From CAVPEW01 sp963703565 (GTDB taxonomy: Bacteria > Actinomycetota > Acidimicrobiia > Acidimicrobiales > VFJN01): a stretch of DNA of 13,925 nucleotides. This document shows positions 6,860 to 13,471 of this stretch, one piece after another (positions within the stretch are counted from its first letter, which is position 1; each line of letters opens with the position of its first letter). The stretch covers positions 1 to 13,925 of the forward strand of contig CAVPEW010000012.1 of NCBI GenBank assembly GCA_963703565.1, written 5' to 3'. Below the pieces are notes generated by a model. The model did not search any database, was not told the DNA's origin, and saw only the letters and a list, made by a program, of their open reading frames with translations. Made by a program: the position numbers and the translations under genes.

Positions 6860-6865
6860 TACCGT
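6860..6865 (+). promoter_or_regulatory. internal -10 element before the sensor kinase
   Basis: TACCGT, five bases, then GTG 6871. It lies wholly in the 25-base gap after the regulator stop. No Shine-Dalgarno is visible in this gap, so the kinase may be made from its own leaderless transcript as well as from operon read-through. Confidence 0.4.
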
Positions 6866-6870
6866 TTGCC

Positions 6871-8268
6871 GTGCGCCGCCCCCGCCTGCCCAGGATCCCG
6901 CGCCTGGGGCTGCGGGCCCGGGTCGTGTCGGCGTTCGCCGTGGGAGCCCTGCTGCTCGCCGCCCTGCTGGCGGGGACCACGTTCGCGTTGACCCGCGAGA
7001 ACGTCGTCGACCAGCGTGAGCGTGCCGCCACGGTGGTCGCCCTGCGCAACGCGGCGGCGGTGGCGAGCGGTCTCGTACCCGGCGCCGACCCCCAGGCGCT
7101 GCTGGCCAGCCTGCCGAACCCCTCGGGTTCTCGGCCGCTGCTCTACTACCGCTCCGAGTTCGTCCCCGTGCAGCAGGACTACGGCTCGAACGCTCTGCGT
7201 GCCAGCCTGCGCGAGGAGGTGCTGGCCGGCAGCGCGGCGAGGATGCGCTACTCGCTGCGGGGCGAGGTCCAGCTCGTGGTCGGGGTTCCTCTGCCCGCCA
7301 GCGACGCCGCCTACTTCGAGATCGTGAGCCTGGACGACACCGAACAGACGCTGCGGACCCTCGGCGTGTCACTGTTCGGCGCGTCGCTCCTGACCGTGCT
7401 CGCCGGAGCCGCGCTCGGCTGGTACGTGAGCCGAGGCGTGCTGCGCCCCCTCGCGGGCGTCAGCGCTGCAGCGCTGGACCTCGCCGTCGGCCGCCTCGAC
7501 GCCCGCATCGATCCCAGCTCCGACCCCGACCTGGCTCCCATCACGGCCTCGTTCAACACCATGGCCCAGGCTCTGCAGGATCGCATCGAGCGCGACGCCC
7601 GCTTCGCGTCCGACGTGAGCCACGAGCTGCGCTCGCCTCTGATGACGCTGTCCGCGTCGATCGAGGTGCTCGAGAACCAGAGGGGCGACCTGCCCGAGCG
7701 GGCCCGCGCCGCGCTCGACCTGATGGCCGGCGACGTCGAGCGCTTCCGCCAACTGGTGGAGGACCTGCTGGAGATCTCTCGCTTCGACGCCGGCGTCGCC
7801 CACCTGGACCTGAGCGAGGTGCACCTCGCCGAGCTGGTCAACCAGGTCATGGCGATGTCGGGCCGGACCGATGTCCCCGTCGATCTCGACGCGGAGTTGG
7901 CCGGCGCGGTCGTGCTGGCCGACAAGCGGCGCATCGTGCGGGTCATCACCAACCTGCTCCAGAACGCGGACAAGTACGGCGGCGGCGCCACGTCGGTCTC
8001 GCTGGCAAAGGTCGACCACGGGGTGCAGATCGCGGTGGAGGACCTGGGCCCCGGCGTCCCGCCGGAGGACCGGGACCTGATCTTCGAACGCTTCTCGCGT
8101 GGGGTGTCGGCAGGGCGGCGGGGATCCAGCGACGGGGTGGGCCTCGGCCTGGCGCTGGTCGCCGAGCACGTGGCGCTCCACGGCGGGCGGACCTGGGTGG
8201 AGAACCGTCGCGACGCCCTGCAGGGAGCCCGGTTCGTGGTGGAGCTGCCCGTGTCGGAGGAGTCGTGA
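6871..8268 (+). CDS. MtrB-like membrane sensor histidine kinase
   Basis: A 465-residue histidine kinase, partner of the preceding regulator. A basic N terminus leads to a transmembrane helix at about 17-40, an extracytoplasmic sensor region of about 120 residues, a second helix at about 163-186 and a HAMP linker (about 187-240). The DHp domain carries H251 in DVSHELRSPL, and the segment VEDLLEISRFDAGVA (296-310) resembles MtrB. The ATPase domain has the N box NLLQNADKYG (361-370), G1 DLGPGV (391-396) and G2 GVGLGLAL (422-429). All catalytic boxes are intact. It starts at GTG 6871, 25 bases after the regulator, and its stop overlaps the lipoprotein start as GTGA. In mycobacteria MtrB senses envelope or division state with help from LpqB; here that role is inferred from order and similarity. 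Confidence 0.93.
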   Translation: MRRPRLPRIPRLGLRARVVSAFAVGALLLAALLAGTTFALTRENVVDQRERAATVVALRNAAAVASGLVPGADPQALLASLPNPSGSRPLLYYRSEFVPVQQDYGSNALRASLREEVLAGSAARMRYSLRGEVQLVVGVPLPASDAAYFEIVSLDDTEQTLRTLGVSLFGASLLTVLAGAALGWYVSRGVLRPLAGVSAAALDLAVGRLDARIDPSSDPDLAPITASFNTMAQALQDRIERDARFASDVSHELRSPLMTLSASIEVLENQRGDLPERARAALDLMAGDVERFRQLVEDLLEISRFDAGVAHLDLSEVHLAELVNQVMAMSGRTDVPVDLDAELAGAVVLADKRRIVRVITNLLQNADKYGGGATSVSLAKVDHGVQIAVEDLGPGVPPEDRDLIFERFSRGVSAGRRGSSDGVGLGLALVAEHVALHGGRTWVENRRDALQGARFVVELPVSEES

Positions 8269-8873
8269 GCAGCTCCCGCGCCCGCGCTGGGCGCTGGCTT
8301 GCCACAGCGGTGGGGGCGCTGCTGGCGTGCAGCGCGACCGGGTGCGGAGTGGGCACCGACGACGCGCCCCGCCTGCTGCCCGCCGACGACATCCCAGAGT
8401 CCCTGCGCGAGGCGGAGCGTGGCGCGCCCGACCTGGTGGGCGAGCCGGTGCAGGTGTACCTGCTGAGCGAGCGCGGCGGGCACACGAGGTTGGTGGCCGT
8501 GACCCGGCGCGTGGACGACACCGACGACGCGGGCGCCCGCCTGCGGGCCCTCGTGCGGGGCGCACCCACCGACGGCGAGGCGTCCCAGGGCCTCGTGTCG
8601 CGCGTGCCCGCCGACACGGCCCTGTTGGGCGTCTCGCTCAACGCGGCGCGCACAACCATCACCGTTGCCCTCGAGTCGGACCTCAACGTCCAGGGCGAGG
8701 GCCTGCGCCAGGCACTGGCACAACTCGTGTGGACCGTGACCGAGCGTGAGGAGCTGCGCGAGGCCAGCGTGCGCTTCACCGTCGACGGTGAAGCGACCGG
8801 CGCCATCGACGACCGGGGCAACGAGCGTGACCAGGTGAACCGATCCGACTACGCCGAGCTCGAACCGGACTGA
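8265..8873 (+). CDS. GerMN-domain lipoprotein in the lpqB position
   Basis: A 202-residue predicted lipoprotein. Three arginines (5, 7, 10) precede a hydrophobic stretch (11-24) and a lipobox ending at C27 (ATGC); C22 in LLAC is the alternative. A GerMN-type domain follows at about 62-180, containing VQVYLLSE, LRALVRGAPTDGE, VSLNAARTTITVAL and ALAQLVWTVTE. LpqB, which acts on MtrB in actinobacteria, has GerMN followed by a large beta-propeller of several hundred residues; here the protein stops soon after GerMN. The GTG start overlaps the kinase stop (GTGA), and GGAGG at 8256-8260 lies four bases upstream, so translation is coupled. It probably works outside the membrane with the kinase. That role is inference from position. 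Confidence 0.85.
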   Translation: MSSSRARAGRWLATAVGALLACSATGCGVGTDDAPRLLPADDIPESLREAERGAPDLVGEPVQVYLLSERGGHTRLVAVTRRVDDTDDAGARLRALVRGAPTDGEASQGLVSRVPADTALLGVSLNAARTTITVALESDLNVQGEGLRQALAQLVWTVTEREELREASVRFTVDGEATGAIDDRGNERDQVNRSDYAELEPD

Positions 8874-8898
8874 GCCCCACGCCCGTCGTGGGCCCTCA
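8871..8898. terminator. hairpin containing both convergent stop codons, lipoprotein / pfp junction
   Basis: CCCACG (8876-8881) pairs with CGTGGG (8887-8892) around a 5-base loop. TGAG (8871-8874) pairs with CTCA (8895-8898) after a small internal loop. The stop codons TGA (8871-8873) and, on the other strand, 8898-8896 are part of the outer stem. This is compact enough to act as a bidirectional terminator, though no T-run follows. Confidence 0.45.
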
Positions 8899-9927
8899 GC
8901 CGAAGAAGACGCGGGCCACGTCGTACAGGTCACGCTGGACGAGCTTGAGCTCGCCGACGGCCTCGGCGAGAGGCACCCGCACGATCGAGCCCGCCCGGAG
9001 CGCGACCATCTGGCCCCAGGCACCGTCGTGGACGGCGTCGATCGCCGCCACCCCGAAGCGCGTGGCAAGGACGCGGTCGAACGCGGTCGGGGTGCCGCCG
9101 CGCTGCACGTGACCCAGGATGGTGACCCTGGCCTCGTAGCCGGTGCGAGCCTCGATCTGGGTCGCCAGGTGCGACCCGATCCCTCCCAGGCGGACGTGGC
9201 CGAACGCGTCTAGATCGGCCTCGCTGGTGGCGATGTCGCCGCCCAGCTGCTTGGCCCCCTCGGCCACCACGACGATCGAAGCCAGGCGCTTGCCCTCGGT
9301 GTGACGGTGCCGGATGGCCTCGCACACGGCCTCGAGGTCGAAGGGCTCCTCGGGGATCAGCGTCATCGTGGCCCCGCCCGCGATGCCGGACCAGCACGCG
9401 ATGTGCCCGGCGTGGCGACCCATGACCTCCACGACCATCACCCGGTCGTGACTCTCGGCGGTGGTGTGCAACCGGTCGATGGCGTCGACGCAGATCTGCA
9501 CGGCGGTGTCGAAGCCGAAGGTCAACTCGGTGCCGCTGAGATCGTTGTCGATCGTCTTGGGCACACCGACGATCGGCAGGCCCTCACCGGCGAGCCTGTG
9601 CGCGACCCCCAGCGTGTCCTCACCGCCGATCGCGATGAGGGCATCGATCCTCAGCTCGGACAAGACCTCCGCCACGCGCTCGGGGCCCCCCTCGATCCGG
9701 TACGGGTTGGTCCGCGAGGAGCCGATGACGGTGCCACCCCTGGGCAGCGTGCCCCGGAGGGCCTCGACGCCCAAGGGCATCGTGCGGGCTTCGAGCACGC
9801 CCTTCCAGCCGTCGAGGAAGCCGACGAGGTCGTCGCCGTGCTCCCGCTCGCCCTTGCGAGCCACGGCCCGCATCACCGCGTTCAGACCCGGGCAGTCGCC
9901 GCCCCCGGTGAGCAGGCCGACATGCAT
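8896..9927 (-). CDS. 6-phosphofructokinase, predicted pyrophosphate-dependent
   Basis: A 343-residue group A phosphofructokinase interconverting fructose 6-phosphate and fructose 1,6-bisphosphate. It begins MHVGLLTGGGDCPGLNAVM and contains GSSRTNPYR (69-77), IGGEDTLGVA (100-109), VPKTIDND (122-129, catalytic D127), EVMGRHAGH (167-175) and LGHVQRGGTP (271-280). The numbering runs parallel to E. coli PfkA. At positions 104 and 124, where ATP enzymes have Gly, it has D104 and K124, the combination associated with pyrophosphate as phosphoryl donor and a reversible reaction. The start is ATG 9927; a longer reading frame exists upstream but would overlap glycerol kinase by over 250 bases. A TACCGT hexamer seven bases upstream and the absence of a Shine-Dalgarno support a leaderless start here. 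The gene is divergent from glpK. Confidence 0.93.
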   Translation of the reverse strand: MHVGLLTGGGDCPGLNAVMRAVARKGEREHGDDLVGFLDGWKGVLEARTMPLGVEALRGTLPRGGTVIGSSRTNPYRIEGGPERVAEVLSELRIDALIAIGGEDTLGVAHRLAGEGLPIVGVPKTIDNDLSGTELTFGFDTAVQICVDAIDRLHTTAESHDRVMVVEVMGRHAGHIACWSGIAGGATMTLIPEEPFDLEAVCEAIRHRHTEGKRLASIVVVAEGAKQLGGDIATSEADLDAFGHVRLGGIGSHLATQIEARTGYEARVTILGHVQRGGTPTAFDRVLATRFGVAAIDAVHDGAWGQMVALRAGSIVRVPLAEAVGELKLVQRDLYDVARVFFG

Positions 9928-9934
9928 GGCAGTC

Positions 9935-9940
9935 ACGGTA
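9935..9940 (-). promoter_or_regulatory. -10 element for leaderless pfp-like gene
   Basis: TACCGT on the minus strand, seven bases, then ATG 9927. Its first two positions are the same TA step used by the glpK -10 on the opposite strand. Confidence 0.5.
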
Positions 9941-9944
9941 TCGT
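9939..9944 (+). promoter_or_regulatory. -10 element for leaderless glpK, overlapping the divergent -10
   Basis: TATCGT, six bases, then GTG 9951. It overlaps the opposing TACCGT at the TA step 9939-9940. The near-palindrome ACGGTATCGT (9935-9944) holds both elements in a 23-base intergenic gap. Confidence 0.55.
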
Positions 9945-9950
9945 CCGCCC

Positions 9951-11432
9951 GTGGCGGTAGTGGTGGCGGTCGACGCCGGTACCAGCAGCGTGCGCAGCGT
10001 GGCGTTCGACGAGCGGGGATGCGCCGTCGCCAGCGCAGCACGCCCGCTCGCCACCCGCTTCCCGCGACCGGGCGAGGTAGAGCAGGATCCCATGGAGATC
10101 CTCGACGCGGTGGTCTCCACCGCGTCGCAGGTGGCGACACGGGTCGGCCCACCCTTGGCCGCACTCGGCCTGACCACCCAGCGCGAGACCATCGTCGCCT
10201 GGGACCGCCGGACCGGCGCACCCCGCCACGCCGCGTTGGGATGGCAGGACCGCCGGACGGCGGCCCGCTGCGTCGAGCTCGACGCCGCCGGGCACGGCCC
10301 CGCCATCCGCCGCACGACCGGGTTGGTCCTCGACCCCTACTTCAGCGCCACCAAGGCCGAATGGCTGCTCGGGCCCGGGGGCGTGTCGACCGACGCCGAC
10401 CTCGCGCTGGGAACCGTGGACAGCTGGCTGCTCTGGAACTTGTCGGGCGGGCCCGGGAAGGGCCTGCACGCCACCGACGCCACCAGCGCATGTCGCACCA
10501 TGCTGTTCGACCTCGACGCAGGGCGCTGGAGCAGCGAGCTGACCGAGCTGTTCGCAACGCCGCCCGGCAGCCTGGCGGAGATCCGGCCCACCACAGGGCC
10601 CTTCGCCGCGGTCGGCTCGGAGTTCGGCGCGCTGGCAGGGGTGCCCGTGGCCGCCATGGTCGGTGACCAGCAGGCAGCGCTGTACGGCCAGGGCTGCCGC
10701 CACCGGGGCCAGGTCAAGGCCACCTACGGCACCGGATCGTTCGTGCTGGCCCACACGGGGCCGCAGCGGCCCCACGACGTCGAAGGCCTGCTGATCACAG
10801 TGGCCTGCAACGCCGACGGTTCCAACGGGTACGCGCTCGAGGGGTCCGTCTTCGTCGCCGGCGCCGCCGTCCAGTGGCTGCGCGACGGGCTGGGCATCAT
10901 CGGATCCGCGCCGGAGGTTGAGGCACTTGCCTCGCTCGCCGGCGAGGACGCCGGGGGCGTGGTCGTCGTGCCCGCCTTCACCGGGTTGGGCAGCCCTTGG
11001 TGGGATCCAGACGCCCGGGGCGCCGTACTCGGCTTGACCCGCGGCTCGGGACGAGCGCAGCTGGCGCGTGCCGTCCTCGATGCGATCGCCCACCAGGTTC
11101 GCGACGTCGTCGACGCCATGACCGCCGGAGCCCACCTCGACGTCGAGCGGTTGCGGGTCGACGGCGGGGCTGCCACCGACGAACTGCTCCTGAGCCTGCA
11201 GGCCGATCAGCTCGGCGTGCCCGTCGAGCGGCTCGCCACCGCCGAGGCCACTGCCCTGGGCGCCGCCCTGCTCGCCGGCATGGCCGTGGGGGTCTGGGGC
11301 CACCCGGACGATGCGACCGACGCCGGGCACATCGACCTGGTCGTCGAGCCGACGCGGGAGCGCTCCGAGGCCGACCGTGAGCACCTGCGATGGCTCGACG
11401 CGCTGGAGCGGGTTCGCGGCAGCCGCGGGTGA
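9951..11432 (+). CDS. glpK: glycerol kinase (FGGY family)
   Basis: A 493-residue kinase making sn-glycerol 3-phosphate from glycerol and ATP. It aligns with E. coli GlpK throughout: TTQRETIVAWD around the glycerol-binding Arg/Glu pair, GWQDRRT, TGLVLDPYFSATK, GTVDSWLLWNL, GDQQAALYGQ (with the catalytic Asp), TYGTGSF, ALEGSVFVAGAAVQWLRD, VVPAFTGLGSPWWDP and LRVDGGAATDE. The N-terminal phosphate loop reads VDAGTSSVRS where E. coli has LDQGTTSSR; the loop acid is kept. The glycerol-binding residues argue for glycerol rather than xylulose or gluconate. The start is GTG 9951, with a -10 hexamer six bases upstream. It is divergent from the phosphofructokinase, joining glycerol entry with the fructose bisphosphate step. 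No facilitator or glycerol-3-phosphate dehydrogenase gene is adjacent. Confidence 0.95.
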   Translation: MAVVVAVDAGTSSVRSVAFDERGCAVASAARPLATRFPRPGEVEQDPMEILDAVVSTASQVATRVGPPLAALGLTTQRETIVAWDRRTGAPRHAALGWQDRRTAARCVELDAAGHGPAIRRTTGLVLDPYFSATKAEWLLGPGGVSTDADLALGTVDSWLLWNLSGGPGKGLHATDATSACRTMLFDLDAGRWSSELTELFATPPGSLAEIRPTTGPFAAVGSEFGALAGVPVAAMVGDQQAALYGQGCRHRGQVKATYGTGSFVLAHTGPQRPHDVEGLLITVACNADGSNGYALEGSVFVAGAAVQWLRDGLGIIGSAPEVEALASLAGEDAGGVVVVPAFTGLGSPWWDPDARGAVLGLTRGSGRAQLARAVLDAIAHQVRDVVDAMTAGAHLDVERLRVDGGAATDELLLSLQADQLGVPVERLATAEATALGAALLAGMAVGVWGHPDDATDAGHIDLVVEPTRERSEADREHLRWLDALERVRGSRG

Positions 11433-11462
11433 CGCTCCCACGTCGAGGCTGGCCTCACCCGC
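11425..11462. terminator. possible bidirectional terminator, glpK / ACT-protein junction
   Basis: GCGGGTGA (11425-11432) and TCACCCGC (11455-11462) form a perfect 8-bp inverted repeat around a 22-base loop. The arms contain the stop codons of glpK (11430-11432) and of the opposing gene (11457-11455). No T-run is present. Confidence 0.35.
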
Positions 11463-12135
11463 TGGCGCTGGGGTGGGCCCGCAGGCATGCCATGCGGGAG
11501 ATCTCCCGCAGGCGGGTGTCCACGATGCGCGAGAGCGCGGCGACCTGGCGGCGCTCCCGCGCCCGGTAGGCGGTGCCGGCCCGCCCCACGATCAGCGCCA
11601 GCCCCGCAGAGGGCAGCGGAGCCCAGACCACGTCGTCGGGCCCGGCCTCGCCCGACACCACCCTGGCCGAGGAACGGCTGCCCTCGACGAACGCGACCAA
11701 CCACCCTGCCGAAGGCGCGGGCCCCTGCTCGGCGATCACCGCACCGTCGTCGAGCTCGACGACGGTGGACCACTCGGCGCCCACAGCCCGTCGGGCGTGA
11801 ACGACCACCGCCTCCACGAGATCCTCCTTGGTGGTGGCGCCGACCAGGAGGGCGGCGGTCTCCAGGGCGTCGAGCCGAGGGTCGTGCAGTGCCTCCGCGA
11901 GGGGTCGCACCTCCTCCACGTCGACGCCGTCCACCTGGCGCACCTCGGCCACCAGCAGGTCGATGAGGGCGGCGTCGGGAAGCTCGACCGCGAGCTCGTC
12001 GATCGCCCGACCGGCGCCACGCTCGAGGATGTCTATCCCCACGATCTCGCCCCGCACGGCGCCTATGCGCGACGCCACCTGGCCCAGTGCGCCCGGCCGA
12101 TCGGGCACCCACATCCGCACGATGAACGTCTCCAC
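11455..12135 (-). CDS. ACT-domain protein with a GAF-like C-terminal region
   Basis: A 226-residue soluble protein. Residues 2 to about 78 form an ACT-type ligand-binding domain, with VRMWVPDRPGALGQVASRIG and EIVGIDILERG as the first strand, helix and second strand. Residues about 88-215 look like a degenerate GAF-type domain: an amphipathic start (ETAALLVGATTKEDLVEAVV), a strand STVVELDDG, then PLPSAGLALIVGR and a C-terminal helix ending RIVDTRLREIS. No enzyme motif or DNA-binding helix is visible. ACT domains often sense amino acids, so a regulatory role is likely but the target is unknown. The start is GTG 12135, with TAGGGT seven bases upstream and no Shine-Dalgarno. It lies downstream of the aminotransferase gene but across a 96-base gap with a hairpin, so it is probably transcribed separately. 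Confidence 0.8.
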   Translation of the reverse strand: METFIVRMWVPDRPGALGQVASRIGAVRGEIVGIDILERGAGRAIDELAVELPDAALIDLLVAEVRQVDGVDVEEVRPLAEALHDPRLDALETAALLVGATTKEDLVEAVVVHARRAVGAEWSTVVELDDGAVIAEQGPAPSAGWLVAFVEGSRSSARVVSGEAGPDDVVWAPLPSAGLALIVGRAGTAYRARERRQVAALSRIVDTRLREISRMACLRAHPSASG

Positions 12136-12142
12136 GGGCGGG

Positions 12143-12148
12143 ACCCTA
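12143..12148 (-). promoter_or_regulatory. -10 element for leaderless ACT-protein gene
   Basis: TAGGGT on the minus strand, seven bases, then GTG 12135. The hexamer is identical to the coaA one. Confidence 0.5.
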
Positions 12149-12209
12149 GGCAGAGGGTGTGAAGCGCGTGTTTCGTACCGGCAACGGTCCGGTCAACACC
12201 CGGTGCCGC

Positions 12210-12231
12210 GCCCGGGCGGCCCAGCCCGGGC
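12210..12231 (-). terminator. hairpin just after the aminotransferase stop
   Basis: GCCCGGGC (12210-12217) and GCCCGGGC (12224-12231), itself a palindromic word, form an 8-bp all-GC stem with a 6-base loop. It begins on the base after the aminotransferase stop codon. No T-run follows. It is placed to end the aminotransferase mRNA and separate it from the ACT gene. Confidence 0.45.
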
Positions 12232-13420
12232 TCACCCCAGCTTTGTGAGGGCCCGCTTTAGGTTCCGCATCGCCTGGCCGATCCGCTGCTCGTTCTCGAT
12301 CAGCGCGAACCGGACGAAGCCCTCCCCACCGGGTCCGAACCCCACCCCGGGTGACGTCGCCACCTCGGCCTCGCGCACCAGCATCGAGGCGAACTCCACG
12401 GAGTCCATGTCGGCGTAGGCGGACGGGATCGGTGCCCACACGAACATGGTGCCCTTGGGTCGCGGCACCTCCCATCCCAGGCGCGACAACCCGTCGCAGA
12501 GGGCGTCACGCCTGCGCTGGTAGATCGACTGCACCTCGGCGGGAAAGTCGACCGCCTCGTTGAGCGTGACCGTCGCCGCTATCTGGATCGGCTGGAAGGT
12601 GCCGTAGTCGAGGTAGGACTTCAGCTTCGCCAGCGCCTGGACGATCTCGGCGTTGCCGACCAGGTAGGCGAGCCGCCAGCCGGCCATGGAGAACGACTTG
12701 GTCATCGAGTACAGCTCGACGGCGCACTCCTTGGCGCCCTCGGCCTGCAGGATGGACGGCGGCCGCCAGCCGTCGAAGCCCAGCTCGGCGTAGGCGTTGT
12801 CGTGCACGACGACGATCTGTTGCTCGCGAGCGAAGTCGACGAGCTGCTGGAAGAAGTCGAGGTCCACGCAGGCGGTCGTCGGGTTGTGCGGGAACGAGCA
12901 CACGATGACCCGCGGGCGAGGGAACGAGTGCTCGTACACGTGCCGGACACGCTCGATGAAGCTGCCGTCGTCGTTCACATCGGCGGTCATCTGCACCTCG
13001 CGCACCGCGGCGCCCGCGAAGAGCGGGCCCCAGATGTGGATGGGGTACGACGGTGACGGAACGATTGCCGAGTCGCCAGGCCCCAGCAGGACCCACATGA
13101 GGTGGCTGAACCCCTCCTTCGCCCCGATCGTGGAGATGACCTCGGTGTCGGGATCGAGGGCGACGCCGAACCGGCGGGCGTAGAGGTCGGCCACCGCCTG
13201 ACGCAGCTTGGGGATGCCCCGGCTCGACGAGTACCGGTGGTTGCGCGTGTTGCGCGCCGCCTCGGCCAGCTTGTCGACCGCGATCGGCGGTGACGCCAGG
13301 TCAGGGTTGCCGAACCCGAGGTCGACCACGTCCGCTCCCGCCGCGCCGAGCCTCGGTCTTCAACCCGTCGATGATCGTGAAGACGTAGGGCGGCATGCCC
13401 GAGATCCGGCGGAACTCCAT
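12232..13420 (-). CDS. AlaC-like aminotransferase, frameshifted near the N terminus
   Basis: A fold-type I PLP aminotransferase closely resembling E. coli AlaC (glutamate-pyruvate transaminase). The conserved body lies at 13341-12232 with GFGNPD, RYSSSRGIPKLR, STIGAKEGFSHLM, SPSYPIHIWG, CSFPHNPTTACVD, VVHDNAYAELGFDGW, the PLP lysine in SMTKSFSMAGWR, and RFALIEN. The family N terminus (MEFRRISGMPPYVFTIIDGL, then KTEARR) is encoded at 13420-13343 in a different frame. One extra base near 13342, within GCGCGGCGGG, separates the two; removing it gives a continuous 395-residue protein with Lys at about 241. The ATG at 13420 has TATGTT six bases upstream, so it is probably the real start. A start at GTG 13329 would lose the conserved PPYV segment. 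Either a sequencing error, a real mutation or frameshifting explains this. LL-DAP aminotransferase is a relative, but AlaC fits better. Confidence 0.88.
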
Positions 13421-13426
13421 CGTGCG

Positions 13427-13432
13427 AACATA
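13427..13432 (-). promoter_or_regulatory. -10 element for leaderless aminotransferase mRNA
   Basis: TATGTT on the minus strand, six bases, then ATG 13420, the start in the upstream frame. This supports 13420, not the internal GTG 13329, as the true start. Confidence 0.55.
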
Positions 13433-13451
13433 CCCCCGAGACCCACCGAGG

Positions 13452-13461
13452 CCCGTACGGG
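13452..13461. promoter_or_regulatory. perfect palindrome upstream of the aminotransferase promoter
   Basis: CCCGTACGGG is a perfect 10-base palindrome about 20 bases upstream of the -10, covering the -35 position. It lies between the ROK kinase stop and the aminotransferase start. It could be an operator or part of the ROK terminator. Confidence 0.2.
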
Positions 13462-13471
13462 TTGGACCGGC

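Noticed and set aside
5240..6991. 583-codon plus-strand open frame over the phosphatase and regulator genes
   Set aside because: Gly/Arg-rich shadow of the true frames, with no recognisable domain and spanning two real genes.
7311..9068. 585-codon minus-strand open frame opposite the kinase and lipoprotein
   Set aside because: Antisense shadow with Ser/Arg-rich composition; the opposite strand carries intact HisKA, ATPase and GerMN motifs.
9928..10221. Upstream extension of the phosphofructokinase to 10221
   Set aside because: It would overlap glpK by over 250 bases with Arg-rich sequence. The family N terminus begins at the ATG at 9927, which has its own -10.
12159..12248. 30-codon plus-strand ORF in the ACT/aminotransferase gap
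   Set aside because: It overlaps the aminotransferase 3' end and the GC hairpin, and has no ribosome binding site or recognisable -10 at the expected distance.
12232..13329. Aminotransferase starting at GTG 13329
   Set aside because: It loses the conserved N-terminal PPYVFTIIDG segment, which is encoded just upstream in another frame with a well-placed -10. Kept only as a fallback.
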